Assembly (NCBI GenBank): GCA_028819565.1
Contig: JAPPLD010000003.1
Span: forward strand, 1 to 64,000
DNA length: 64,000 bases
Reading direction: 5' to 3'
DNA from: Gammaproteobacteria bacterium
GTDB lineage: Bacteria; Pseudomonadota; Gammaproteobacteria; Poriferisulfidales; Poriferisulfidaceae
Shown: positions 8,645 to 17,245 of the stretch, in pieces
How the letters are laid out: each line of letters starts with the position of its first letter
Numbering within the stretch: the stretch's first letter is position 1
Position numbers and translations under genes: made by a program
The notes under the pieces: generated by a model
The model's input: only the letters and a program-made list of their open reading frames with translations
Databases searched by the model: none
Told to the model about the DNA's origin: nothing

Positions 8645-9457
8645 ATGCACACCGAGTTGGAACTGACCACCGTGCCGGAGGTGCCGATCGAGGCGGAGTG
8701 CCTGAGCCCTGCGAAGATCAAGGGCCTGTCGCAGTCAGGGATCGAGCATCTCGTGATGATGCACGGCAATCGCAAGGTGCGGGTCGGGGACTTCTTCCGC
8801 GTGACCGGAAATGGCCAGAGCTCATTGCGTCTGGAAGGGGACCTGTCGCGGGTCAAGTACATCGGTGCCGGGATGAAAGAGGGCGAGGTTCGCGTGAATG
8901 GTTCTGCCGGCATGCACCTCGGAGCCGGCATGTCCGGGGGAGTGATTCGTGTTTCTGGAGACGCTTCGGATTGGGTCGGGCCGGAGATGAGCGGAGGACG
9001 GATCGAGGTGATGGGCAATGCGGGGCACATGGTGGGCAGCGCCTACCGGGGCCAACGCGTCGGAATCATGGGCGGAGAGATTCTGATCCATGGCAATGTC
9101 AAGAATGAATTAGGGTCGGCCATGCGCCGTGGCCTGATTGCGGTTGGCGGTCAGGCAGGTGATTTCGTCGGGGTTAACATGCGTGCTGGCACCATTGTTG
9201 TGATGGGCGGGATGGGCATCCGCGCGGGTGCCGGCATGGTGCGCGGCTCGATTATCTCGTTCGAGCCAGTCGAATTACTGCCGACCTTCACCTACTCCTG
9301 CTGGCTGCGGCCGACGTTCCTCAGGTTTTACCTGTGCCACCTGGGGCAAAGCGGCTTTGAAATCGACGACGATCACATGAGTGGCCGTTATCGCCGCTAC
9401 TGCGGGGACAGCGTGGAAGAGAACCGTGGCGAAATCCTGGTGTTCGATTCGCGCTAA
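8645..9457 (+). CDS. fhcC: Formyltransferase/hydrolase complex subunit C
   Basis: A 270-residue FmdC/FwdC homologue with the glutamate-synthase alpha C-terminal (GXGXG) fold. Repeated Gly-rich units (GAGMKEGEVRVNG, GAGMSGGVIRVSG, GPEMSGGRIEVMG, GSAMRRGLIAVGG) between residues 75 and 200 build a right-handed beta helix that binds FhcA and FhcB. The ATG is two bases after the fhcD stop. Last gene of the fhc core. Confidence 0.93.
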   Translation: MHTELELTTVPEVPIEAECLSPAKIKGLSQSGIEHLVMMHGNRKVRVGDFFRVTGNGQSSLRLEGDLSRVKYIGAGMKEGEVRVNGSAGMHLGAGMSGGVIRVSGDASDWVGPEMSGGRIEVMGNAGHMVGSAYRGQRVGIMGGEILIHGNVKNELGSAMRRGLIAVGGQAGDFVGVNMRAGTIVVMGGMGIRAGAGMVRGSIISFEPVELLPTFTYSCWLRPTFLRFYLCHLGQSGFEIDDDHMSGRYRRYCGDSVEENRGEILVFDSR

Positions 9458-9471
9458 CGCTCGTCTATAAT
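9443..9471 (+). promoter_or_regulatory. Candidate promoter of the ferredoxin gene
   Basis: A perfect TATAAT (9466-9471) with TTCGAT 17 bp upstream (9443-9448) overlaps the end of fhcC. It would start transcription just before the hairpin ahead of fdxA, allowing expression separate from the fhc genes. Confidence 0.45.
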
Positions 9472-9479
9472 TTAATCTT

Positions 9480-9499
9480 GCGCCCGCCTATGCGGGCGC
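9480..9499 (+). other. 8-bp GC-rich hairpin before fdxA
   Basis: GCGCCCGC-CTAT-GCGGGCGC is a perfect stem-loop 31 bases before the ferredoxin ATG. It has no T tract, so it is more likely an mRNA-stabilising or processing element between fhcC and fdxA than a terminator. Confidence 0.5.
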
Positions 9500-9530
9500 A
9501 GCCCGCTTCACTTCACTTTAGGAGCCTTGA

Positions 9531-9836
9531 ATGACAACGATCGTAACTGATAACTGCAAAGGTTGCCGCTATACGGATTGTGTAACTGTTTGTCCCGTCG
9601 CCTGCTTCCACTATGACGACGAGATGCTGTACATCGATCCGGATGTCTGCATTGACTGCAGCGCTTGCATTCCGGAATGTCCGGTTCAGGCGATTTACGA
9701 AGAAGACGATCTGCCAGAAGACAAGCAGGAGTGGCTCGAAATCAATGCTGAGAAAGCTCCCGAACTTCCGGTGATTGAAGAAAAAATGGACCCGCTGCCG
9801 GGTGCAGACGAGCGCAAGGCTGCACTAGGATTCTGA
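9531..9836 (+). CDS. fdxA: 7Fe ferredoxin (3Fe-4S/4Fe-4S), FdxA type
   Basis: A 101-residue low-potential electron carrier of the Azotobacter ferredoxin I type. Cysteines at 9, 12, 17, 21 and 25, then 40, 43, 46 and 50, give the pattern for one [3Fe-4S] and one [4Fe-4S] cluster. The acidic C-terminal extension ending in DPLPGADE is also family-typical. AGGAG lies nine bases before ATG 9531. Four bases separate it from the ferredoxin-NADP reductase, its likely partner. Confidence 0.92.
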   Translation: MTTIVTDNCKGCRYTDCVTVCPVACFHYDDEMLYIDPDVCIDCSACIPECPVQAIYEEDDLPEDKQEWLEINAEKAPELPVIEEKMDPLPGADERKAALGF

Positions 9837-9840
9837 TTCC

Positions 9841-11220
9841 GTGAGCCAACTGGGGACAGAAGCCGTGCCCTTGCGGGTCGCGGTTGTCGGCGCCGGGCCA
9901 AGTGGGTTTTATGCCACCGAGGCATTGCTGAAATCCGAGATTGCTGCTCAGGTTGACCTGATCGAGCGTTTGCCCTCCCCTTACGGATTGGTGCGTAGCG
10001 GTGTCGCGCCGGATCATCCCAAGCTCAAGCAGTCGATCGAGGTCTACAAGAAAGTCGCTGCACTCGAGGGTTTCCGCTTTTTCGGCAACGTGACGGTCGG
10101 AAAGGATGTCACGCCGCAGGAGTTGCGGGACATTTACCATGCTGTGATTTATACCTGTGGCGCCGAGACGGATCGCCGCCTTGGGATCGAGGGTGAGGAC
10201 CTGGCAGGCAGCCATACCGCGACGGAATTCGTCGGCTGGTACAACGGTCACCCGGACTACCGGGACCGGGAATTCGATTTCTCGCATGAAACCGCAGTGA
10301 TTATTGGGCAAGGGAACGTGGCGGCGGACGTCGCCCGCATTCTGTCCAAATCTGTCGATGAGCTCAAGCATACCGACATTAGCCAGCACGCTTTAGATGC
10401 GCTGGCCGAAAGCCAGATCAAAACAATTGCAGTCGTAGGGCGCCGGGGACCGGCGCAGGCGAAATTCACCACCAAGGAACTGCGCGAGTTTCTGGAACTG
10501 GAGAATTGCCAGGCGGCAATTGCTTCAGAAGAATTGGCCCTCAACGAAGCCAGTCAGACCGAGGTCGCCGACAAGAAGGCAGGCGTGGTGGCGGCCAAGA
10601 ACATGGCAGTCTTCGAGAAGATGGCGGAGAACGCAGAGCACGACAAGGCCCGGACTTGCCGCATGATGTTCTGCCGGAGCCCGATCCGTATCGAAGGGAA
10701 TGGCCGGATCGAGCGGGTGGTGTTGGAACGTAACGAGTTGTCCGGCGAACCGTTTTCGCAACGGGCCTCGGGCACGGGCGAGACCGAAACCTTGGAGTGC
10801 GGGCTGCTGTTCCGCTCCATTGGCTACCGGGGTGTGCCCATCGAGGGGGTGCCGTTCCATGACTCTTGGGGTGTGTTTCCGAACCAAGAAGGCCGGATCA
10901 CCGATGGCCCGGATGGGACGGTCGTGCCGGGCATCTACACGGCGGGCTGGATCAAACGCGGGCCTTCCGGAATCATTGGGACCAATCGCGCCTGTGCAGT
11001 GCAGACAGTCGAATCTCTGATGGGGGATCTGAATAACCTTTCCGCGGATCGCGCGGGAACGGACGCATTAGCCGAATTGCTGCAGGAACGCGGTGTGCGC
11101 AGCATCGACTTTCCGGAATGGCAGCGGATTGATGCGGAAGAAGTCAGCCGAGGCGAGCCAAAGGGCAAGCCACGGGAGAAGTTCACCCGTCGCGAAGAGA
11201 TGCTGCAAATTCTGGGCTGA
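9841..11220 (+). CDS. Ferredoxin--NADP+ reductase, FprA/adrenodoxin-reductase type
   Basis: A 459-residue flavoprotein that moves electrons between ferredoxin and NADP(H). The FAD site VVGAGPSGFYA is at about residue 14 and the NADP site IIGQGNVAADVARIL at about 152. PSPYGLVRSGVAPDHP near 45 is diagnostic of the adrenodoxin-reductase-like group. The C-terminus has the TAGWIKRGPSGIIGTNR FAD contact. GTG 9841 follows the fdxA stop by four bases, so the two are co-transcribed. Confidence 0.9.
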   Translation: MSQLGTEAVPLRVAVVGAGPSGFYATEALLKSEIAAQVDLIERLPSPYGLVRSGVAPDHPKLKQSIEVYKKVAALEGFRFFGNVTVGKDVTPQELRDIYHAVIYTCGAETDRRLGIEGEDLAGSHTATEFVGWYNGHPDYRDREFDFSHETAVIIGQGNVAADVARILSKSVDELKHTDISQHALDALAESQIKTIAVVGRRGPAQAKFTTKELREFLELENCQAAIASEELALNEASQTEVADKKAGVVAAKNMAVFEKMAENAEHDKARTCRMMFCRSPIRIEGNGRIERVVLERNELSGEPFSQRASGTGETETLECGLLFRSIGYRGVPIEGVPFHDSWGVFPNQEGRITDGPDGTVVPGIYTAGWIKRGPSGIIGTNRACAVQTVESLMGDLNNLSADRAGTDALAELLQERGVRSIDFPEWQRIDAEEVSRGEPKGKPREKFTRREEMLQILG

Positions 11221-11263
11221 GAGTAGGTAGAGGGCCGGGAACAACTCCGGATCCCCGCATCCA

Positions 11264-12739
11264 GTGCTTTGGATCCAGTCAGTGCTAGTGAATTCCTCAA
11301 ATCGAAGAAATGGCAGCCGCACGACTATGGGTGCGGTTGGTTTGGCAGTACTGTTGAGTTTGGGCTGCGGTACCGGATGGGCCGATGAAGTCACACCATC
11401 GACTCCTGTAAAATCGGCTAAAGCCGCACCTGAGTCCGCACAGCCCGATGGGCAGAACGCTTCGGAGGAAAAGTACCGGCAATTGATCATGGCGGCGGGT
11501 CGGCAACTTCAGCAGGGCAATCCCGCTCAAACCCTGAAACTGCTGGAACAGGCGACCCAAATGCTGGGTGGCCGGACTACGGCCGATATCCTTTTCCTGG
11601 CGGCACAGGCGCACTTGGGACTCGGAAATCGCGAGATGGCGACGCAGATACTGGGACAACTTGCCAAGGAATATCCGCAGGTGGATCGGCTCCAGTTGGA
11701 TTATGCTGCCATGTTGTATTCAACGGGGCGGGACGAGGAGGCCGATGCGATATTCCGGGATATCCGCGAGAGGAAAAGCCTGCCGAAGCCGGTTGGACGC
11801 AACGTTGAGAAATTTTTGGAGCGCATCCATCGTCGGAAAAGCCTGCTGATCGACTACGACTTCAGTGTTTGGAAAGACGATAACGTCAATAACGCAACCG
11901 AAGTAGATCAGGTGGAAATTCCCCTATTCGGCGGGCTGAGATTCACCGTGAACGAAAAGCCGGTCGAAGCGTGGGTGGCTCGCACGGGGGTTAATTTGCT
12001 CCACCGTGCGCCCTTGCGGAAAGATGGAAGTCTACGCCTGAACTCTCGGGTCGGGCTTGCGCGGAACACGGCCCGCAATGCTCAGGCGCACAATCGCACT
12101 TGGCTGAATCTGTCGACGGGCCCCCAATGGTTCTATCTGACGGAATTCGCAGATCACAGACTGCCAGGCTATGCTGGCGCAGACATCGGTTACGAGAAAC
12201 GCTGGCAAGGAGGCGATCCTTATTCGGGCAGTGCCTGGATACGATTCTCTGCACGGCAGAGTCTGCCCGGACACTGGGCGCTCGGCGGTTACGTCCGCTA
12301 TTGGGACACTCAATACAGCGAGGGTTCAAGCCGGCTGGAACCGAAAGGGCAGGCATTCAACTTGTATACGGAACGTACGTTTCAGAGCGCTCGGGTGACG
12401 GCGGGCTGGACGTTTTCGACGGAACACCCCGATCTATCCACGCAGCGTTGGAAATCGCACCAAGGGATGCTCGCCTATGAGACCGTCTTCGGTCTGAATT
12501 GGCATGTGTCGGCGGTAGCTATGCTGTCGGAGATCCGGTACAAGGGGGCGGAATTGCTTTTCCAGAGGCGACGCAAGGATCAACACCGAAATCTTCACGT
12601 TACCTTTTCTAATCGCGCCTTGTCCTGGAACGGTTACCTTCCGGAACTCACGCTCGGCCTTACCGAGACGAAATCCAATATCGATCTTTACGACCGGGAC
12701 AGCCTCACGCTCCGCTTGGGTCTCCAGAAGTTGTTCTAA
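11264..12739 (+). CDS. Slam-family (DUF560) outer-membrane protein with TPR domain
   Basis: A surface lipoprotein assembly modifier-like protein of up to 491 residues. A signal peptide (hydrophobic core GAVGLAVLLSLGCG, cut after GWA) leads into TPR-like helices (about residues 65-170). A C-terminal region of alternating short beta strands ends in L-F, as in a 14-strand outer-membrane barrel. Slam proteins move surface lipoproteins across the outer membrane; no substrate gene is recognisable next to it. Start uncertain: GTG 11264, GTG 11288 (good n-region) or ATG 11327. Confidence 0.72.
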   Translation: MLWIQSVLVNSSNRRNGSRTTMGAVGLAVLLSLGCGTGWADEVTPSTPVKSAKAAPESAQPDGQNASEEKYRQLIMAAGRQLQQGNPAQTLKLLEQATQMLGGRTTADILFLAAQAHLGLGNREMATQILGQLAKEYPQVDRLQLDYAAMLYSTGRDEEADAIFRDIRERKSLPKPVGRNVEKFLERIHRRKSLLIDYDFSVWKDDNVNNATEVDQVEIPLFGGLRFTVNEKPVEAWVARTGVNLLHRAPLRKDGSLRLNSRVGLARNTARNAQAHNRTWLNLSTGPQWFYLTEFADHRLPGYAGADIGYEKRWQGGDPYSGSAWIRFSARQSLPGHWALGGYVRYWDTQYSEGSSRLEPKGQAFNLYTERTFQSARVTAGWTFSTEHPDLSTQRWKSHQGMLAYETVFGLNWHVSAVAMLSEIRYKGAELLFQRRRKDQHRNLHVTFSNRALSWNGYLPELTLGLTETKSNIDLYDRDSLTLRLGLQKLF

Positions 12740-12765
12740 AGCCGAACGGCTTCAGCTGGTAGCTG

Positions 12766-13989
12766 TTAGCTCGACCGTCTCGGGCCGAGCCACGCCAGCA
12801 ATGCGCCCGATGCGAACATACTGATAGCCACCCCGTAAAACCCAGCCTCCAAGTACCCGGCGAGGCTCGCCAGGATGCCCAATCCGAGCGCCCCGATACC
12901 ATAGCCCAGATCGCGCCAGAAACGGTATGCCCCAATTGCAGAACCCCGCCATGCAGGAGTCGCCAGGTCGCTGATCGCGGCACTGAGATTGGGATACAGT
13001 AGGGCCATGCCGAACCCCGTGACGGCGGCGCTGATTGCCCAAGTTTCGAATTGCAGGCTCCACAGCGAACCTAGGACTCCGACCCCGCACAGCCACATGC
13101 CAGCCACGCAGGGAATCAAGCGGCCGATCCGGTCGGACAGCCGGCCGGTCAGGAACTGGCTGGCCCCCCAGACCGTTCCGTAGATGCCCACGATCCAGCC
13201 GATGTCAGGAAGGCTGAAACCGTGGGTGTACAGATAGACGGGATAAAAGATCCAGACCAGGGTGTCCACGAATTTCTCAACCAGTCCAGCTTGGCTGACT
13301 GCAAACATGCGTCGATCCCGCCAGGAGACCTTGGCAAAGGCTTCCCATGTGGTGGCGGGTATCGCTTCAGTCGGGGTTTCGGTTGCCTGTTGTTCGCGGT
13401 GTGCCCAAGGCAGGGTTTCGCGCACAAATCCGAGCAAAAGTCCCAAGGCCAGCATGATGCAGATAAGGCCGAACCCCCACAATGCTTCTCGGGCATCCAT
13501 TGCACTTGCGAGGTAGCCGGTCATGACTCCGGCAATCGCCACTCCCATGTAACCGGAGAACTCGTCCAATCCGACCGCAAAACCCCGTTCCCGGGAATGC
13601 GCCAAGTCCAATTTGCTGGTTTGGGTTGCCGACCAGCACAGGCCCTGGTTGATGCCCAGTAGCAGCGTGGCCAGCACCACCTCGTTCCAGCTCGTGGCAT
13701 ACAGGATCAACCAGGGAGCGGGCAGGGCGAATAGCCAGCCTGTCAGCAACACGGGCTTCCGGCCGAACCGATCTGCCGTCCGTCCGGCGACGAAATTCAT
13801 AGTGCCCTTGACGAATCCAAACGCGACGACGAAGACGGTCAACAGGAGGTAAGAACCGCGCTCCACGGAGAATTCGCTTTCGGCCAGCGCTGGCACAACC
13901 GTGCGCACCATGCCGAGAGTCATGCCGACCAGAAAGACCTGCGCCAGTTGTTGCCCGAATTGGGCGAGATTGTGGGAAATGCCATGCAT
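12766..13989 (-). CDS. MFS transporter
   Basis: An integral membrane carrier of 407 residues with about twelve hydrophobic segments. Both MFS loop motifs are visible: GRTADRFGRKPVLL after helix 2 and GRLSDRIGRLIP in the second half, indicating two homologous six-helix domains. FxVERGSYLLLT and DEFSGYMGVAIAG suggest the drug/proton antiporter-like DHA1 region, but the substrate cannot be inferred. ATG 13989 is used; a TTG at 14022 is possible. Convergent with the Slam-like gene and divergent from dnaX. Confidence 0.75.
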   Translation of the reverse strand: MHGISHNLAQFGQQLAQVFLVGMTLGMVRTVVPALAESEFSVERGSYLLLTVFVVAFGFVKGTMNFVAGRTADRFGRKPVLLTGWLFALPAPWLILYATSWNEVVLATLLLGINQGLCWSATQTSKLDLAHSRERGFAVGLDEFSGYMGVAIAGVMTGYLASAMDAREALWGFGLICIMLALGLLLGFVRETLPWAHREQQATETPTEAIPATTWEAFAKVSWRDRRMFAVSQAGLVEKFVDTLVWIFYPVYLYTHGFSLPDIGWIVGIYGTVWGASQFLTGRLSDRIGRLIPCVAGMWLCGVGVLGSLWSLQFETWAISAAVTGFGMALLYPNLSAAISDLATPAWRGSAIGAYRFWRDLGYGIGALGLGILASLAGYLEAGFYGVAISMFASGALLAWLGPRRSS

Positions 13990-14044
13990 CAAGGCGAATT
14001 GTACGCACTTGGAACCGGTCAAGCGAATGGGTCTGGTGGGACAC

Positions 14045-14050
14045 TATAAT
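14045..14050 (+). promoter_or_regulatory. Candidate -10 of dnaX
   Basis: TATAAT lies 47 bases before the dnaX ATG in the divergent gap with the MFS gene. No clear -35 is seen. Confidence 0.35.
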
Positions 14051-14097
14051 GAGTTGCAGACGAATCGGAACCGGTTTTACCCTTCTCATCGACCCTC

Positions 14098-15699
14098 ATG
14101 GCGTATGAAGTCCTGGCTCGCAGGTGGCGGCCCCGCACATTTGCCGAAGTGGTCGGCCAGCAACATGTACTTCAGGTCCTGACCAAGGCGTTTGAAAACA
14201 ATCGGTTGCATCATGCGTACCTGTTCACGGGGACCCGGGGCGTCGGCAAGACCACCCTGGGGCGCATTGTCGCGAAGTGTCTGAATTGTAAACAAGGGGT
14301 CAGCGCGGAGCCTTGTGGTGTGTGCGAGGTTTGCCGTGGCATCGACGAAGGGAAATTCCCGGATCTTCTGGAGATTGATGCAGCCTCCCGCACCCGCGTG
14401 GAGGAAATGCGCGAATTGCTTTCGGATTCTTCCTATGTCCCCACGCAGGGTCGCTTTAAGGTGTACCTGATCGACGAAGTGCACATGCTGTCGACGCACA
14501 GTTTTAATGCCTTGCTTAAAACTTTGGAAGAACCACCCGAACACCTCAAGTTTCTTTTTGCCACGACCGATCCACAGAAACTTCCAGCCACGGTGTTGTC
14601 CCGATGCCTTCAATTCCATCTGAAGCGCCTGAACGAGTCCCAGATCGGCGATCAACTGGCCAAGATTCTCGAACACGAAAAGCTGGAATCCGAACCGGAC
14701 GCGGTGATTCAGTTGGCGCGTGCGGCAGATGGCAGCATGCGGGATGGATTGAGTCTTTTAGATCAGGCCATCAATTATTGTGCTGACGGCCTGACTCAGG
14801 ACGAAGTGGGTCGGATGCTGGGGCTATTGCCACGCGAGAACTTTGGAGCGCTGGTGATGGCTCTTGCAGGCCGGGAGCCTGAAGCGGTGATGCAGGCGGT
14901 CGCTGGCTTACGGGAACTGTCCCCCTCCTTTCAGGATATCCTGGATGACTTGGCCCGAGTGTTTCATACCTGCGCGATGGCATCCGAAGGCGTGGAGGCC
15001 GACGTGCCGGAAGAAATGCAAGATTGGGCGCGTGCAATCAATGCGGCGTACAGTCCAGCCGATCTCCAGTTGGCTTATCAAATACTATTGCAGGGCAAGC
15101 GTGACTTGCAGTATGCGCCCGATGAGCAGACGGGGCTAGAGATGACCCTGTTGCGTCTTTTGTGCTTCATGCCGGATGGTTGGCAAGAAAATGCGCTTTC
15201 TCCCTCAAAATCTGTAGCTTCGGATGAGGATGTGTCCGCCCAGACCCAAGGTGCACCGGCAGTTGCAGAAGAACCCACCGCATCCGCAAAATCAATCGAA
15301 TGGGGTGAGGGAATTGAATGGGGAGAGTTGATCGAACAACTCGAGATTTTTGGGAACACCCGAGTATTCGCAAGAAACTGCGAGATAGAACGCATGGAAG
15401 ACGATGCACTGCATTTGGTTTGCGACAAAGCGTATCCGGCCCCGTCTGGAGTCGAAAATACTCTAGGAGAGGCCTTAAGCGAATACTTCAACCGGGAAGT
15501 TTCCTTGCATGTTCGCTCTGGTGTTCCGAAACAGGAAACCAAGGCCCAGAAGGATGACCACGCTCGCAAGGAGCGGGCCGAACAGGCTCAGCGCGAAATC
15601 GAAGAATCTCCGACGCTTCGGGCTCTGCAGGATGAGCTTGGAGCACAACAGGTCGTCGGCCCGATGAATGGCGTCACATCCGCGACCTCGGAATCCTGA
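14098..15699 (+). CDS. dnaX: DNA polymerase III subunit gamma/tau
   Basis: A 533-residue clamp-loader ATPase. Walker A is GTRGVGKTTLGR near residue 42, the zinc site is CLNCKQG-CGVCEVC at 61-80, Walker B is YLIDEVHMLS near 123, and the sensor region includes LSRCLQFHL near 167. The C-terminal tau portion is short and poorly conserved. I saw no A7-type slippery heptamer like that producing gamma in E. coli, so a short form would need another route. The stop abuts the recR ATG; ybaB, which usually sits between, is absent. Confidence 0.93.
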   Translation: MAYEVLARRWRPRTFAEVVGQQHVLQVLTKAFENNRLHHAYLFTGTRGVGKTTLGRIVAKCLNCKQGVSAEPCGVCEVCRGIDEGKFPDLLEIDAASRTRVEEMRELLSDSSYVPTQGRFKVYLIDEVHMLSTHSFNALLKTLEEPPEHLKFLFATTDPQKLPATVLSRCLQFHLKRLNESQIGDQLAKILEHEKLESEPDAVIQLARAADGSMRDGLSLLDQAINYCADGLTQDEVGRMLGLLPRENFGALVMALAGREPEAVMQAVAGLRELSPSFQDILDDLARVFHTCAMASEGVEADVPEEMQDWARAINAAYSPADLQLAYQILLQGKRDLQYAPDEQTGLEMTLLRLLCFMPDGWQENALSPSKSVASDEDVSAQTQGAPAVAEEPTASAKSIEWGEGIEWGELIEQLEIFGNTRVFARNCEIERMEDDALHLVCDKAYPAPSGVENTLGEALSEYFNREVSLHVRSGVPKQETKAQKDDHARKERAEQAQREIEESPTLRALQDELGAQQVVGPMNGVTSATSES

Positions 15700-16299
15700 A
15701 TGTCGGCTTCGGACAGCCTTCTGGATCAACTGGTCGAAGCCTTGCAATGCCTGCCTGGCGTCGGTGTGAAAACGGCGCAGCGCATGGCCTTCAACCTGCT
15801 GGAGCGAAATCGCCCGCGCGGGCGGGTACTGGCATCCGTGCTGCAGGAGGCGCTGGACAACATCCGGCATTGCACACGCTGCCGGAATTTCACGGAAAAC
15901 GAACTATGCTCGATTTGTGCGGATGCATCCAGATCCGCAAGTCAGTTGTGCATCGTGGAAGGGCCGGCCGATGTACGGTTGCTGGAGGCCAACACCGATT
16001 ACCAAGGGCGCTATTTTGTGTTGATGGGGCGGTTATCTCCGCTGGATGGGATCGGACCGGAGGAGATCGGCCTGTCCCAATTGGAGGCCCGGCTTCAGTC
16101 CGAACCGATAGAAGAGATGATTCTGGCGATCGGCACGACTGTCGAGAGCGATGTCACGGCGCACGTGTTGGGCGAATTGGCACAACGGCACGATGCCAAG
16201 GTTACCCGGCTGGCGCGCGGAGTCCCGGTGGGTGGAGAGTTGGAGTACCTGGATCCAGGTACCTTGATGACGGCCTTCGAGGGGCGAACCCAGTACTAA
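15700..16299 (+). CDS. recR: Recombination mediator RecR
   Basis: A 199-residue protein that loads RecA at gaps with RecF and RecO. The helix-hairpin-helix (LPGVGVKTAQRMAF, residue 19 on), a C4 zinc finger (CTRC-CSIC, about 57-72) and the Toprim domain (LCIVEGPADVRLLE, about 81) are all present. Normal length. ATG directly follows the dnaX stop, indicating translational coupling. Confidence 0.96.
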   Translation: MSASDSLLDQLVEALQCLPGVGVKTAQRMAFNLLERNRPRGRVLASVLQEALDNIRHCTRCRNFTENELCSICADASRSASQLCIVEGPADVRLLEANTDYQGRYFVLMGRLSPLDGIGPEEIGLSQLEARLQSEPIEEMILAIGTTVESDVTAHVLGELAQRHDAKVTRLARGVPVGGELEYLDPGTLMTAFEGRTQY

Positions 16300-16342
16300 A
16301 TTTGTGGAGGCAGTGTTTGCCTGCCGCTTCTACACGGTTCCG

Positions 16343-17236
16343 CTAGGGTTGAACCTCATTGTTCTGCAATGCGCGAATCCGCTCTTCAAGAGGCGGATGC
16401 GATAAGAACAACTTGCGCATGCTTGAGGTGGGGCGGGCTCCGGAGATGCCGAAAGCCGCCATCGTGTCCGGAAGATCCCGAGGTTGGCTGACTTCGCGCA
16501 AGCGCTGCAGCGCAGAGATCATCTTGTCGCGACCGGCTAGGTAGGCCCCGCCGGCATCCGCACGGAACTCCCGGCGCCGAGAGAACCACATCACCACGAT
16601 GGTGGCCAAAATCGACAACAGGATTTGGGCAACAATCGAGACGATGAAATATCCGGGCCCGAATCCGCGCTGTACCCGGAACACGAGCCGGTCGACCAGG
16701 AATCCGATCACTCGCGACAGGAACACGACAAACGTATTGAGTACGCCCTGAAGCAAGGCCATGGTCACCATGTCGCCGTTGGCGACGTGCGCCATTTCAT
16801 GACCGATCACCGCTTCCACTTCGTCCTGGCTCATTTGTTTCAGTAGGCCGGTGCTGACGGCGACTAGGGCATTGTTTTTGTTCATCCCGGTCGCAAAGGC
16901 ATTCGGCTGCGAAGCGTCGAAGATGCCGAGTTCGGGAGGCTGGATGTGGCAGGTCTCGGAATAGCGCTGGACCGTATCCACGAGCCATTGCTCCGTGCGG
17001 TTGGCAGGCTGTTCGATCACCCGCACCCGCATGGTTCGCTTGGCAATCCACTTCGACAGGGCGAGCGAGATGAAAGAACCGGCGAAGCCGAGGACCAGCG
17101 AATAGACCAGCAGAGCGTACAGATCCAGGTGCACGCCCTGGGCATCCAGCAGGCCGTCGATGCCGAGCACCGAAAAGACGATGCCGAGGACTAGGAGGAT
17201 GGCGAAATTGATGCCGAGGAACAGAAGAATTCTCAT
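16343..17236 (-). CDS. htpX: Membrane zinc metalloprotease HtpX
   Basis: A 297-residue M48B protease that degrades misfolded membrane proteins. Two N-terminal helices (5-27 and 39-60), the zinc motif HEMAHVANGD near residue 145, two further helices (about 160-210) and the downstream glutamate ligand region FRADAGGAYLAGR are in family order. FDASQPNAFATG is also characteristic. Ends 43 bases from recR in convergent orientation. Confidence 0.95.
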   Translation of the reverse strand: MRILLFLGINFAILLVLGIVFSVLGIDGLLDAQGVHLDLYALLVYSLVLGFAGSFISLALSKWIAKRTMRVRVIEQPANRTEQWLVDTVQRYSETCHIQPPELGIFDASQPNAFATGMNKNNALVAVSTGLLKQMSQDEVEAVIGHEMAHVANGDMVTMALLQGVLNTFVVFLSRVIGFLVDRLVFRVQRGFGPGYFIVSIVAQILLSILATIVVMWFSRRREFRADAGGAYLAGRDKMISALQRLREVSQPRDLPDTMAAFGISGARPTSSMRKLFLSHPPLEERIRALQNNEVQP

Positions 17237-17245
17237 GATCCGGAA

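Noticed and set aside
14098-15699. Programmed frameshift in dnaX
   Set aside because: No A-rich slippery heptamer followed by a hairpin was found in the expected region.
16300-16342. Small stem between recR and htpX as bidirectional terminator
   Set aside because: The stem is only about five base pairs with no T run on either side.
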